Of a stretch of DNA of 64,000 bases, positions 52,977 to 60,680 are shown piece by piece (within the stretch, counting starts at the first letter, position 1; each line of letters begins with the position of its first letter). The position numbers were made by a program, and so were the translations under genes. The notes under the pieces are model-generated. The model ran no database searches and was not told the DNA's origin. It worked only from the letters and a program-made list of their open reading frames with translations. Source of the stretch: Candidatus Aminicenantes bacterium UBA6228 (GTDB lineage Bacteria > Acidobacteriota > Aminicenantia > Aminicenantales > Saccharicenantaceae); assembly GCA_002441005.1 (NCBI GenBank), contig DJWO01000006.1, positions 92,444-156,443 on the forward strand, written 5' to 3'.

Positions 52977-54461
52977 TCAGGCTTCTTTTCTCTGTTTTGT
53001 TTCTTCAGGCTTTTTGGCCAGCCGGTCTCTCCACCAGCTTTCGGTTGCTTGATGAATCTCCTCATCAAATTCGACCATTTTCTCGTAGTACTGCGGATCT
53101 TCTAAAGCTAATCTGGCATTTTCGTCTTCTGGTTTAAGATCTGGAGTTAAGATTTTCTCTCTAAAATATTTGTGATTATCTCTGATCGAGCAAGGGGCAA
53201 AGAAATTCCCGGGCGGGTTGCTGAGATAACCATATTCCATCTGCCATTGCCGGCCGCGTTTGAAGTAGTCGCTCATCAAGGCTTCATCTATGGTTTTGCC
53301 CTCTTTATAAAGGTCATAAAGGTTATCCTTATAATAAGGAACAAAGGCACAGGGCATGATATTTCCATTCCAGTCAACATAAAAATAACCACTTGGCCGG
53401 CCGTAGGCAATACAACCACGGCTGGCTGCTCCACTGTTCCAGAAATCACCGATGAAGTAGCCACGCTTAAAAAGCATCTCTTCCCACTGGGCCAGCAATT
53501 TAACCCGGTCATCAGGGGATAAGACCAGACCCATTGTATCCCTGGCCCGGCCAATTGGCATCAGATGGAACATCCACATATAGGTGGCCCCGACTTCATC
53601 AAACCAGTATTCATAAAACTTATCTTCCAGTAAAACAGGCAAATTCTCACTGGTAGCAGTTACTGAGACCCCAAAACCTACGCCATATTTCTTAAGATTG
53701 TCCAGACTGTGCAGAATTTTTTGAAACATACCTTTACCGCGTCGGTGATCTGTTTCTGACTCATAACCTTCAACGGAGATGGCCGGGGTCAGATTGCCGA
53801 GTTCTAAGATTTTCTGGCAAGTAGTTTCATCCAGGAGAGTCCCATTGGTATAGACATGAAAGAACATGTCGTTAAATTCTTCAGCCAGGGTCAGCAGGCC
53901 TTTATGACCATCCTTCCAGAGAAATGGCTCTCCACCTGAGATGACAATAAAACTTACCCCGCAGATATCTCGCATTTCTCTGACCAGCCTGGCGACCAGG
54001 TCATAAGGTAAAGAAGCCACCGTCCGGGCATTGCTGGAAGCATAACAACCGAGACAGTTAAGGTTACATTTCTGAGTTGGAGATATCACGCACAAACCAG
54101 GTGGATTTATTCCATATTTTTCTCTATATTTTTGGGCTGCTTGCTGGCTCCGGTTTGATTCACCCCAGATTCCGCGTCCCAGGGTCTGGGCCACTTTTTT
54201 CAGGTATTCCTTGGAGATAAACCCCCGGTCAAGATTCCTGATGCCCAGGTTCATCAGGTTGATGACATATTGAGCTTCGACCGCTGCCAGATATTCAGAT
54301 TTGGAGCCCTCGGTCATCTCATAGTCTTTGAGGCTTTTTCTGGTCCGGTCAACAGCAATTTTTAAGGCAATACTTCTCAGCCAGCTTTTGTTGGCCATCA
54401 ATTTCAAAGTGCCGGTGGCCAGATTAGTTCTTATTCTGGCTTTGATTAAGTCAGCTCTCAT
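52977..54461 (-). CDS. Radical SAM protein with SPASM-like C-terminal domain
   Basis: A 494-residue protein. The cluster motif is ISPTQKCNLNCLGCYASS (CxxxCxxC), followed by VISGGEPFLWKDG and a long TIM-barrel part. The C-terminal region has extra cysteines (RGCIAYGRPSG, MPCAFVPYYKDN, FFAPCSIRDN), as in SPASM/twitch proteins that carry auxiliary clusters. An N-terminal region of about 130 residues (MRADLIKARIRTNLATGTLK) is not recognised. Substrate unknown; no small peptide precursor gene was seen beside it. It lies 71 bases downstream of the tetR gene, likely in its operon. Confidence 0.85.
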   Translation of the reverse strand: MRADLIKARIRTNLATGTLKLMANKSWLRSIALKIAVDRTRKSLKDYEMTEGSKSEYLAAVEAQYVINLMNLGIRNLDRGFISKEYLKKVAQTLGRGIWGESNRSQQAAQKYREKYGINPPGLCVISPTQKCNLNCLGCYASSNARTVASLPYDLVARLVREMRDICGVSFIVISGGEPFLWKDGHKGLLTLAEEFNDMFFHVYTNGTLLDETTCQKILELGNLTPAISVEGYESETDHRRGKGMFQKILHSLDNLKKYGVGFGVSVTATSENLPVLLEDKFYEYWFDEVGATYMWMFHLMPIGRARDTMGLVLSPDDRVKLLAQWEEMLFKRGYFIGDFWNSGAASRGCIAYGRPSGYFYVDWNGNIMPCAFVPYYKDNLYDLYKEGKTIDEALMSDYFKRGRQWQMEYGYLSNPPGNFFAPCSIRDNHKYFREKILTPDLKPEDENARLALEDPQYYEKMVEFDEEIHQATESWWRDRLAKKPEETKQRKEA

Positions 54462-54532
54462 GATAACCTCCTTATCTTTTGCTCAGTTAATCACTGAGTC
54501 GCGAATAGCGTTTGGCCTTGGCCTTAACCAGT

Positions 54533-55120
54533 TTAAAATAAAGCCGAAATAATAGTCTCTGAGATTTCTTCCGGATTAACTTTTCTCTTAAAAAATGAAT
54601 ATTCGAGCAGCAAGCCATCCATCAGGCCGGTCAGCAGCGAGGCATAAGTCCGGCTGTCAATTTGTTTAACTATCTTTTTGCTGGCCAGCACTTCCTCAAT
54701 GACCGGCTCAATCAAATTGATCAACTGACCCCGAAGCATCGCAATATGTCCGGTAATCTTAGCATCATGAGGGGCAAGCTTCAGGACCAAAGCCTTGGTA
54801 AGATTTTTCTCTTTAGCGCCGAATTTTAGATAGGCCTTGATTAAATTCTCCAGTTTCTTTTCAGGTGTCTTCTCGTCCCTGGCCCGGTTCAGGGCCTGGC
54901 TGAGCTCGGCAAAAGCCTCATCCAGAACATTCTTAAAGATTTCAGCCTTGCCAGCGAAATGATAGTAAAGGGCAGCCTTGGTGATATTGAGTCTGGTGGC
55001 GATGTCGCTCATCGAGACGCCCAAATAGCCGTATTCAGAGAAAAACTCCCTGGCCGCTTCAATAATGTTCTTTTTAGACTGCTGGCCATTAACTTTGATT
55101 GAGCTACTTGTTCTTATCAT
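54533..55120 (-). CDS. TetR/AcrR family transcriptional regulator
   Basis: A 195-residue repressor. The N-terminal helix-turn-helix is IIEAAREFFSEYGYLGVSMSDIATRLNITKAALYYHFAGK, of standard TetR type; the remainder is a ligand-binding helical domain. Upstream lie a promoter and a 20-base operator-like palindrome at +1, so it probably represses itself. It precedes a radical SAM gene in the same direction and is divergent from malic enzyme. Ligand unknown. Confidence 0.92.
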   Translation of the reverse strand: MIRTSSSIKVNGQQSKKNIIEAAREFFSEYGYLGVSMSDIATRLNITKAALYYHFAGKAEIFKNVLDEAFAELSQALNRARDEKTPEKKLENLIKAYLKFGAKEKNLTKALVLKLAPHDAKITGHIAMLRGQLINLIEPVIEEVLASKKIVKQIDSRTYASLLTGLMDGLLLEYSFFKRKVNPEEISETIISALF

Positions 55121-55147
55121 CTTTTTGCCTCTACGGGTTAATCAACT

Positions 55148-55167
55148 TACTTACCGGTCGGTAAGTA
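55148..55167. promoter_or_regulatory. TetR-type operator palindrome
   Basis: TACTTACCG-GT-CGGTAAGTA: 9-base perfect inverted arms with a 2-base centre, the pattern often bound by TetR repressors. It lies 28 bases upstream of the tetR ATG, just downstream of its -10 box. Confidence 0.75.
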
Positions 55168-55174
55168 CATATTA

Positions 55175-55203
55175 AATATAATTAACGAGGATGAGTCTGT
55201 CAA
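55175..55203 (-). promoter_or_regulatory. tetR promoter
   Basis: Minus-strand TTGACA (55203-55198) and TATATT (55180-55175) are 17 bases apart. Predicted start falls near 55168, at the edge of the operator. Confidence 0.75.
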
Positions 55204-55259
55204 GCAATGCCTGGCCAGCGTCAAATTTGTCATCTTTGGCGGCCGGGGCAAAAAATTGT

Positions 55260-55288
55260 TTGACTAACTTTCACATTTATTTTAATAT
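55260..55288 (+). promoter_or_regulatory. Putative malic enzyme promoter
   Basis: TTGACT at 55260-55265 and TAATAT at 55283-55288, 17 bases apart. AGGAGG lies at 55305 before the ATG at 55316. Confidence 0.4.
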
Positions 55289-55315
55289 CAACTCTAAAAA
55301 AAACAGGAGGTAATT

Positions 55316-56671
55316 ATGGATAAAAAAGTCACAGTAGAAGAACTGCTGGCCAAAGCCGAGCAGCCTTCAAAAGATGCCATGCGGCTTCATCCCTTTTATA
55401 AAGGGAAAGTTGGAGTTACTCTGAAATGCCGGGTACGCACTTTTCAAGATTTTGCTATCTGGTACACACCAGGGGTGGCGGCTCCTTGTCTGGAAATCAA
55501 CAAGGATCCAGAGAAAGCTTATGAAATGACCAATAAGGGAAATTTTGTAGCTGTAGTCTCTGATGGAACCAGGGTCCTGGGGCTGGGTGACATTGGACCG
55601 GAAGCAGCTATGCCGGTGATGGAAGGCAAGGCTCTGCTCTATAAATATCTGGGCGGGGTGGATGCTTTTCCGATTTGTCTCAGAGAAAAAGACCCGGATA
55701 AAATCATTTATATGGTTAAAGCCCTCCAGCCAACTTTTGGGGGAGTTAATCTCGAAGACATTTCTCATCCAAAATGCTTTCACATTCTCGACACTTTAAG
55801 GGCTGAATGTGACATTCCAATCTGGCATGATGATCAGCAGGGAACAGCCTGCGTGACGGTGGCTGGCCTGATTAATGCCCTGAAGATAGTCAATAAGAAA
55901 ATTGGGGAGGTTAAAGTCGCAGTCATTGGCTCCGGGGCGGCCGGAATTGCTATCGCCCGGTTGTTAATGTCGGCTGGCGTAAATCCGGAAAATATGCTGG
56001 ACGTCGATTCCAAAGGAATTCTGTCGAAAGACCGGGCTGACCGCGAGACTCTTCAATCCAAGTTCAAGGAAAAATGGGACCTCTGCCTGAAAACCAACCC
56101 TAAGAATAGGCAGGGTGATATGGCTGAAGCTATTAAAGGTGCTGATGTTCTGGTTAGCGTTTCGGCTTCGGGTCCAGGAGTTATCAAACCAGAGTGGATT
56201 AAAACCATGGCCAAAGATGCCATCGTTTTTGCTGAAGCTAATCCTATTCCTGAAATCTGGCCCTGGGAGGCCAAAGAAGCTGGAGCCAGGATTGTAGCGA
56301 CGGGCCGTTCTGATTTTCCCAATCAGGTTAACAATTCACTCGGCTTTCCTGGCATTTTCCGCGGGACGCTCGATGTCAGAGCTAAAACCATCACCGACGA
56401 AATGTGTATCGCTGCCGCCAATGAACTGGCTAAGGTAGCCGAAGACCACGGAATCAACGAAGAATATATCATCCCGAATATGGACCAGTGGGAAGTTTTC
56501 CCCAGAGAAGCTGTGGCTGTCGGACGTAAAGCCATCGAGCAGGGTGTAGCCCGGAAAGATGTTCCGGCTGATGAACTTTATAAGATGGCTGAAAACACTA
56601 TCCGGAAGGCTCGTGAGGAAGTTCAGCTTTTAATGAAAGAGGGATTTATCGCTGATCCGGATAAAAAGTAA
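55316..56671 (+). CDS. NAD(P)-dependent malic enzyme
   Basis: A 451-residue enzyme that oxidatively decarboxylates malate to pyruvate, linking the citric acid cycle with pyruvate. Signatures: FAIWYTPGVAAPCLEIN, VVSDGTRVLGLGDIGPEAAMPVMEGK, INLEDISHPKCF-like metal site (NLEDISHP), IWHDDQQGTACVT and AVIGSGAAGIAIARLL (Rossmann loop). It belongs to the short (about 400-450 residue) malic enzyme group without the C-terminal phosphotransacetylase domain. NAD or NADP preference cannot be told. AGGAGG precedes the start. Confidence 0.93.
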   Translation: MDKKVTVEELLAKAEQPSKDAMRLHPFYKGKVGVTLKCRVRTFQDFAIWYTPGVAAPCLEINKDPEKAYEMTNKGNFVAVVSDGTRVLGLGDIGPEAAMPVMEGKALLYKYLGGVDAFPICLREKDPDKIIYMVKALQPTFGGVNLEDISHPKCFHILDTLRAECDIPIWHDDQQGTACVTVAGLINALKIVNKKIGEVKVAVIGSGAAGIAIARLLMSAGVNPENMLDVDSKGILSKDRADRETLQSKFKEKWDLCLKTNPKNRQGDMAEAIKGADVLVSVSASGPGVIKPEWIKTMAKDAIVFAEANPIPEIWPWEAKEAGARIVATGRSDFPNQVNNSLGFPGIFRGTLDVRAKTITDEMCIAAANELAKVAEDHGINEEYIIPNMDQWEVFPREAVAVGRKAIEQGVARKDVPADELYKMAENTIRKAREEVQLLMKEGFIADPDKK

Positions 56672-56695
56672 AGCTCTCAATAAAGCTTTAACCAG

Positions 56696-56729
56696 AGCCC
56701 GGACCTGATGGTTGGTCCGGGCTTTTTTT
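56696..56729 (+). terminator. Rho-independent terminator after malic enzyme
   Basis: 10-base stem AGCCCGGACC (56696-56705) with GGTCCGGGCT (56714-56723), loop of eight, followed by a run of T to 56729. Confidence 0.9.
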
Positions 56730-57206
56730 ATTCCCGGCTGGCAGGAGATTTAATCCATAACTTAAAAGATACTTGATTTAGAGGGCCTGGCCAGCTGCCT
56801 ATCATATAATGATGAATAAGAGCCGGGCCGTCTCAAACCAGGGCTCATCTGCCATCATCTTGAACTGAAAAATTGACCGTCCCCACCAGTTCAAAATTAA
56901 TCCAAAATTTTATAATCCGGCTATAAAAGGCAAGAGCTGAAGTTCCCATATAAAATTTGACATCCAGATCTATTTGTGCTAATAATTTTACCGTTCTTTA
57001 CTTGAGGGATTAAGGAAATAAGAAGGTAAAAGATGAGTGGAGATGGAGAAAATTCTCTATCAGGTTTTTTGAGTCCCCCATAGCAGGTTATCAGGCAAAA
57101 GGTTAAGCACCCTATTTCTGAAAAGATAAGGAAAATAAAATAAAGGCAAGCGAAATAATTTTAGGCCAAATAAGCTATAAAAATCATCAGAAAGGAGGAA
57201 ATGACA
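56730..57206. other. Gene-free region before the lipoprotein gene
   Basis: A stretch of 477 bases with no plausible gene. It holds a putative promoter (56957-56985) and the resulting untranslated leader of about 215 bases, in which I see only short hairpins (such as GAGA...TCTC near 57050) and no riboswitch pattern that I recognise. An AAAGGAGG ribosome site ends it. Confidence 0.5.
56957..56985 (+). promoter_or_regulatory. Putative promoter of the envelope cluster
   Basis: TTGACA at 56957-56962, 17 bases, then TAATAA(T) at 56980-56986. It is the only good match in the region upstream of the lipoprotein gene. Confidence 0.5.
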
Positions 57207-57803
57207 ATGAAAAATCTGATGAAGATTTCGGTTCTCGGCCTTCTCGTGGTTTTCCTGTTTACCAGCTGCGCCAAGCAGCCGACTCAACTAATAAATGATT
57301 CTAAGGCGGCTATTGAGGCAGTGGTAAAGGCTGGTGGCGATGTTTATGCCAAAGACGAGTTGAAGAAGCTCAATGATGATTACACGGCTGCTATGGATGA
57401 AGTTAATGCTCAAGCCAAGAAGCTCTTCAAGAAGTATGGCAAGGCAAAAGAAATGCTGGCTAAAGTCAAAACTGATGCCGACAGCGTGGCTCAGTTAATT
57501 CCAGCCAGAAAAGAAGAGGCTAAGAATAATGCCATCAATGCTCAGAATGAAGCCAAAGCTGCTTTTGATGCTGCCAAAGCTCTGCTCGACAAAGCTCCTA
57601 AGGGAAAAGGGACCAAGGCGGATATCGAGGCCATGAAATCTGACCTGGCTGGCCTGGAAGCCCAGTTATCTGAAGTCCAGGCCTCCATTGACCAGGAAGA
57701 TTATTTTGGCGCCAAGGATAAGGCCCTTTCGATTAAAGAAAAAGCTGATGCAATTTCCGAGCAGGTTAATGCTGCTATCCAAAAGGTAAAAGGAACAAGA
57801 TAA
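57207..57803 (+). CDS. Helical lipoprotein related to the N-terminal domain of the next gene
   Basis: A 198-residue lipoprotein (signal ending LFTSC; the start at 57207 has AAAGGAGG eight bases upstream, while 57201 is too close). The mature protein is almost all charged helix, probably coiled coil, rich in Ala, Lys and Asp. The motif AGGDVYAKDELKKLNDDY and the later LFKKYGKAKEMLAK resemble AGGSIYAPGEFQRYEHDL and LFRNYDRVRDNFRQ in the following L,D-transpeptidase, so they share a domain. It ends QKVKGTR. It precedes two L,D-transpeptidases and may interact with them. Function unknown. Confidence 0.75.
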   Translation: MKNLMKISVLGLLVVFLFTSCAKQPTQLINDSKAAIEAVVKAGGDVYAKDELKKLNDDYTAAMDEVNAQAKKLFKKYGKAKEMLAKVKTDADSVAQLIPARKEEAKNNAINAQNEAKAAFDAAKALLDKAPKGKGTKADIEAMKSDLAGLEAQLSEVQASIDQEDYFGAKDKALSIKEKADAISEQVNAAIQKVKGTR

Positions 57804-57846
57804 TCGCCATCCCTGGTAAGAATTCAGGCAGGAGTAGAGTTATTTT

Positions 57847-58956
57847 GTGAAGCTGAGGAAAAAACTCGCACTTCTGATCGGAATTTTCGAGCTTAGCCTG
57901 GTCTTTTTAACATCAGGATGTAAAACCCCACCGGCTCCTCCCGAGGTTGAGCAGGCTCTGTTACAGGAGCAAGCCCTCTGGGGGGCCGGTGGTTCCATTT
58001 ATGCCCCGGGGGAATTTCAAAGATATGAGCATGATCTGGCTGAAGCCAGAAAAGTTCTCAAACAGGAAGAGCTGAAGATAGGCTTGTTCCGGAACTATGA
58101 CCGGGTTAGGGATAATTTTCGCCAGGTTTTACAGGAAGGCGAGCGGATAGATTCTCTCATTAAGAGTAAGAAAGCTGCCTTATCCCAGGTCATAGAATCA
58201 AGACGTGAATCTCTACATACAAAATATGAAACCCTCGATAAGCTCAGCCTGCAGATTAACCAGCGGAGTTTTTCGCGCAATCATCTTTCCCAGGCAGATA
58301 TCTTGTTCAAGGAAGTTGACCGCCTGCTGGCTGGCTCGAAATATGACGAGGCCAAAAACCGGCTGGATAAAATTGCGAACCTTCTTGACCAGGCGGAGAG
58401 CGTTCTACGGCAACAGTTGAAGAGGTATATGGATCAGGCTCAGATAACCGAGTGGCGCCGGCTGGCTGAAAGAGCAATTGAGAAATCGAAAGCTTCTGGC
58501 CAGACGGTCATTTTAATCTGCAAGCTGGAAAGGACTCTAACCGTTTACCGGGCCGGTCAGCCAGTCAAAACCTATGAGGTCGGTCTGGGATTCAATGGCC
58601 TGAATGATAAACTTCATGCCGGCGATGACGCTACTCCCGAAGGCAATTATCAGGTAACTAAAAAGATAGGCGCCAGTAAATACGACAAGGGCCTGCTTAT
58701 CAATTACCCTAATGAAGAAGATATTAAGAAATTTAACGAAGCTAAGAAAATGGGTTATATTACTTCTGCCACCAGGATCGGCGGTTTAATTGAAATTCAT
58801 GGCGGCGGTAAGGATGGACTGACTAAGGGCTGCATTGCTCTTGACGACAGGGAAATGGATGAGCTGTTCAAAATGATTCAGCCGGGTACACCGGTAACCA
58901 TAGTTGGCACGACCGATCCGAACAATAAGATTATTGGCATATTAAAAACAGTCTAA
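57847..58956 (+). CDS. L,D-transpeptidase (YkuD domain) with helical N-terminal domain
   Basis: A 369-residue lipoprotein (signal ending LTSGC). Residues 30-210 are a helical region similar to the preceding lipoprotein. The C-terminal YkuD domain has VILICKLERTLTVYRAGQPVKTY and ends with IEIHGGGKDGLTKGCIALDDREMDEL, where the catalytic Cys is in KGCIAL and the His in EIHGGG. YkuD enzymes form 3-3 peptidoglycan crosslinks or attach proteins to peptidoglycan. The start is GTG. It is placed 43 bases downstream of the lipoprotein. Confidence 0.88.
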   Translation: MKLRKKLALLIGIFELSLVFLTSGCKTPPAPPEVEQALLQEQALWGAGGSIYAPGEFQRYEHDLAEARKVLKQEELKIGLFRNYDRVRDNFRQVLQEGERIDSLIKSKKAALSQVIESRRESLHTKYETLDKLSLQINQRSFSRNHLSQADILFKEVDRLLAGSKYDEAKNRLDKIANLLDQAESVLRQQLKRYMDQAQITEWRRLAERAIEKSKASGQTVILICKLERTLTVYRAGQPVKTYEVGLGFNGLNDKLHAGDDATPEGNYQVTKKIGASKYDKGLLINYPNEEDIKKFNEAKKMGYITSATRIGGLIEIHGGGKDGLTKGCIALDDREMDELFKMIQPGTPVTIVGTTDPNNKIIGILKTV

Positions 58957-58962
58957 ACCAAA

Positions 58963-59613
58963 ATGAAGAAAAGAATCTGGAAGTTGCTCCTGATAGCCGG
59001 CGGGCTGATCTACATAGCGGCCGTGGTGATAATTGCTCTGGCTCTAATTAATAATCAGAAATTAATTGATGAGTGGAAGACTGCTTATGATTTCAAGCCG
59101 GAGGCCAGGAGCCGGATCAGTCCGTCCGCTCAGAATTCAGCCTTAAAAAAGAAAATACAGAGCTATCAGCCCAGGGGCGTCTATATCATGATTGATTCGG
59201 CTGAAAACAAGTACTATCTAAGAGAAGGCGATAAGGTTTTGCGGGAAGGTCTGGTTTCAACTGGTAGCGGAGAAATTCTGGTTGAGCCCAACGGCAAAAG
59301 AAGCTGGATTTTTGATACACCTAAGGGTGAGTTTCTGGTCAAATCAAAAATTCAGAATCCTTACTGGGTTAAGCCCGATTGGGCTTTTATTGAAGAAGGC
59401 GAGCCAATTCCCAGGAAGATGGAAGACAGGGTAGAAGGCGGGGTTCTGGGCGATTATGCTCTGGGGTTTGGCAATGGTTATTTCCTTCATGGGACTCTCT
59501 ATACGCGGCTGCTGGGCAGAAATGTCACGCACGGGTGTGTCCGTTTTGCCGATAAAGATCTTGAGGCAATATTTAAGGCCTCAAAAATAGGGACAAAAAT
59601 TTATATTTATTAA
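58963..59613 (+). CDS. L,D-transpeptidase (YkuD), membrane-anchored
   Basis: A 216-residue protein with a single N-terminal membrane helix (LLIAGGLIYIAAVVIIALAL) and a YkuD domain: YIMIDSAENKYYLREGDKVL, DTPKGEFLVKSK, FLHGTLYTRLLGRNVTHGCVRFADKD (His in LHG, catalytic Cys in HGCVR). It acts on peptidoglycan stem peptides at the outer face of the inner membrane. Six bases after the previous transpeptidase stop. Confidence 0.9.
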   Translation: MKKRIWKLLLIAGGLIYIAAVVIIALALINNQKLIDEWKTAYDFKPEARSRISPSAQNSALKKKIQSYQPRGVYIMIDSAENKYYLREGDKVLREGLVSTGSGEILVEPNGKRSWIFDTPKGEFLVKSKIQNPYWVKPDWAFIEEGEPIPRKMEDRVEGGVLGDYALGFGNGYFLHGTLYTRLLGRNVTHGCVRFADKDLEAIFKASKIGTKIYIY

Positions 59614-59629
59614 ATCGTAAGCTGAGAAA

Positions 59630-60526
59630 ATGGGTCAGACAGCTATCAGGGATAAGAAAGCCGATGAGGGTCAGCAGAATTTTATCCATTTGCTGCCCGC
59701 TGGCCTCCTTTTTGGTTTAGTCCTGAGCCTGGTGCAACCGGCTCTCCCGGGGAAATTAAGCGCCGAGCAGATAAAGAATAAAACTTCGGCAGTAAGTCAG
59801 CAGAAAAAAGGAAATGCTCAGAAAAAGCCGTTGGAAGTACCCGGTACCTCTGCCCGCCAGCCAAAAGATAGTGATTTGCTCAAAGAGAACAGGTTCCTAC
59901 AAGAAGAGTTAACTCTGGCAAAAAACCGAAAATATTATTTTGTTATTGATCTTAAAAGTAAAAAAATAGATATCCGGGCCAGGGGAATGCAACTTAAAAG
60001 CTGGACGGCCAGCCAGATACGCTATTCTGGGAAACCATTGCCGCTTAAAGTTCTCGGACTCAGTCAAAAATCTGCTCTTAATCCGCCTAAACGGCAGATG
60101 ATAAAGCCGGGAGAAGGCGATACGGCGGCAGTCGTAGACCAGGAGCCTGTTTCAGCTGATAAAAACAATCAGGACAAAAAGAAAAACGCTCAAAATGGGA
60201 CAACAATGCCGTCTCAGGAGCCTGGCACGGGCGGTGAAACTTTTCAGCTTGAGGCTCTTGAAATAACTGACATGCCCGGCAATTATGAATTAATCTTTGA
60301 CAATGGGCTTAAGATCTCCGTCCGTTCACCAGCCGGAAAAGGCCAGAAATTAAGACGCCTTCAAGAAAACCTCTCCTGGTATATCTTTCTTCCAGTCAAT
60401 AATTTCCTCAAAAAAGATAAAGTTCATAACCAGAAGATGATACTCTATTTTGACCAGCCGCGGGATGCTCAGGGAATCTACTGGGCTTTTATTGACGGGA
60501 TTCAGGGGATTGTTTGGCTGCCTTAA
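59630..60526 (+). CDS. Unknown membrane-anchored protein in L,D-transpeptidase cluster
   Basis: A 298-residue protein I do not recognise. One hydrophobic segment near residues 21-40 (IHLLPAGLLFGLVLSLVQPA) is followed by a low-complexity Lys/Gln/Pro-rich part, a helix (SDLLKENRFLQEELTLAK) and a beta-rich part (YYFVIDLKSKKIDIRARGMQ, resembling the start of a YkuD domain but with no catalytic HG...GC motif), a Pro/Gly/Asn-rich linker, and a C-terminal beta-rich region (YELIFDNGLKISVRSPAGKG). It could be a degenerate relative of the transpeptidases. It lies 16 bases after the second transpeptidase. Confidence 0.65.
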   Translation: MGQTAIRDKKADEGQQNFIHLLPAGLLFGLVLSLVQPALPGKLSAEQIKNKTSAVSQQKKGNAQKKPLEVPGTSARQPKDSDLLKENRFLQEELTLAKNRKYYFVIDLKSKKIDIRARGMQLKSWTASQIRYSGKPLPLKVLGLSQKSALNPPKRQMIKPGEGDTAAVVDQEPVSADKNNQDKKKNAQNGTTMPSQEPGTGGETFQLEALEITDMPGNYELIFDNGLKISVRSPAGKGQKLRRLQENLSWYIFLPVNNFLKKDKVHNQKMILYFDQPRDAQGIYWAFIDGIQGIVWLP

Positions 60527-60616
60527 AAGGTTCTTTTTTCTTCAGTTTCTTCCTACAGATTCTAAATATAAATAGCTATTATATTGATAATAAATGAGAT
60601 ATATTTGCCCTAAAAA

Positions 60617-60646
60617 CTTGACAGAAAGAGACTAAACTTATATATT
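60617..60646 (+). promoter_or_regulatory. dnaK promoter with HAIR-like HspR operator
   Basis: TTGACA at 60618-60623 and TATATT at 60641-60646, 17 bases apart. CTTGACA (60617-60623), seven bases, then ACTAAAC (60631-60637) matches the HspR-box layout CTTGAGT-N7-ACTCAAG in 5 of 7 positions of each half, overlapping the -35 box. With hspR downstream, repression by HspR is likely. Confidence 0.65.
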
Positions 60647-60680
60647 GTAATAAAGCTTAAGAGAATACAGGAGGAAAAAA

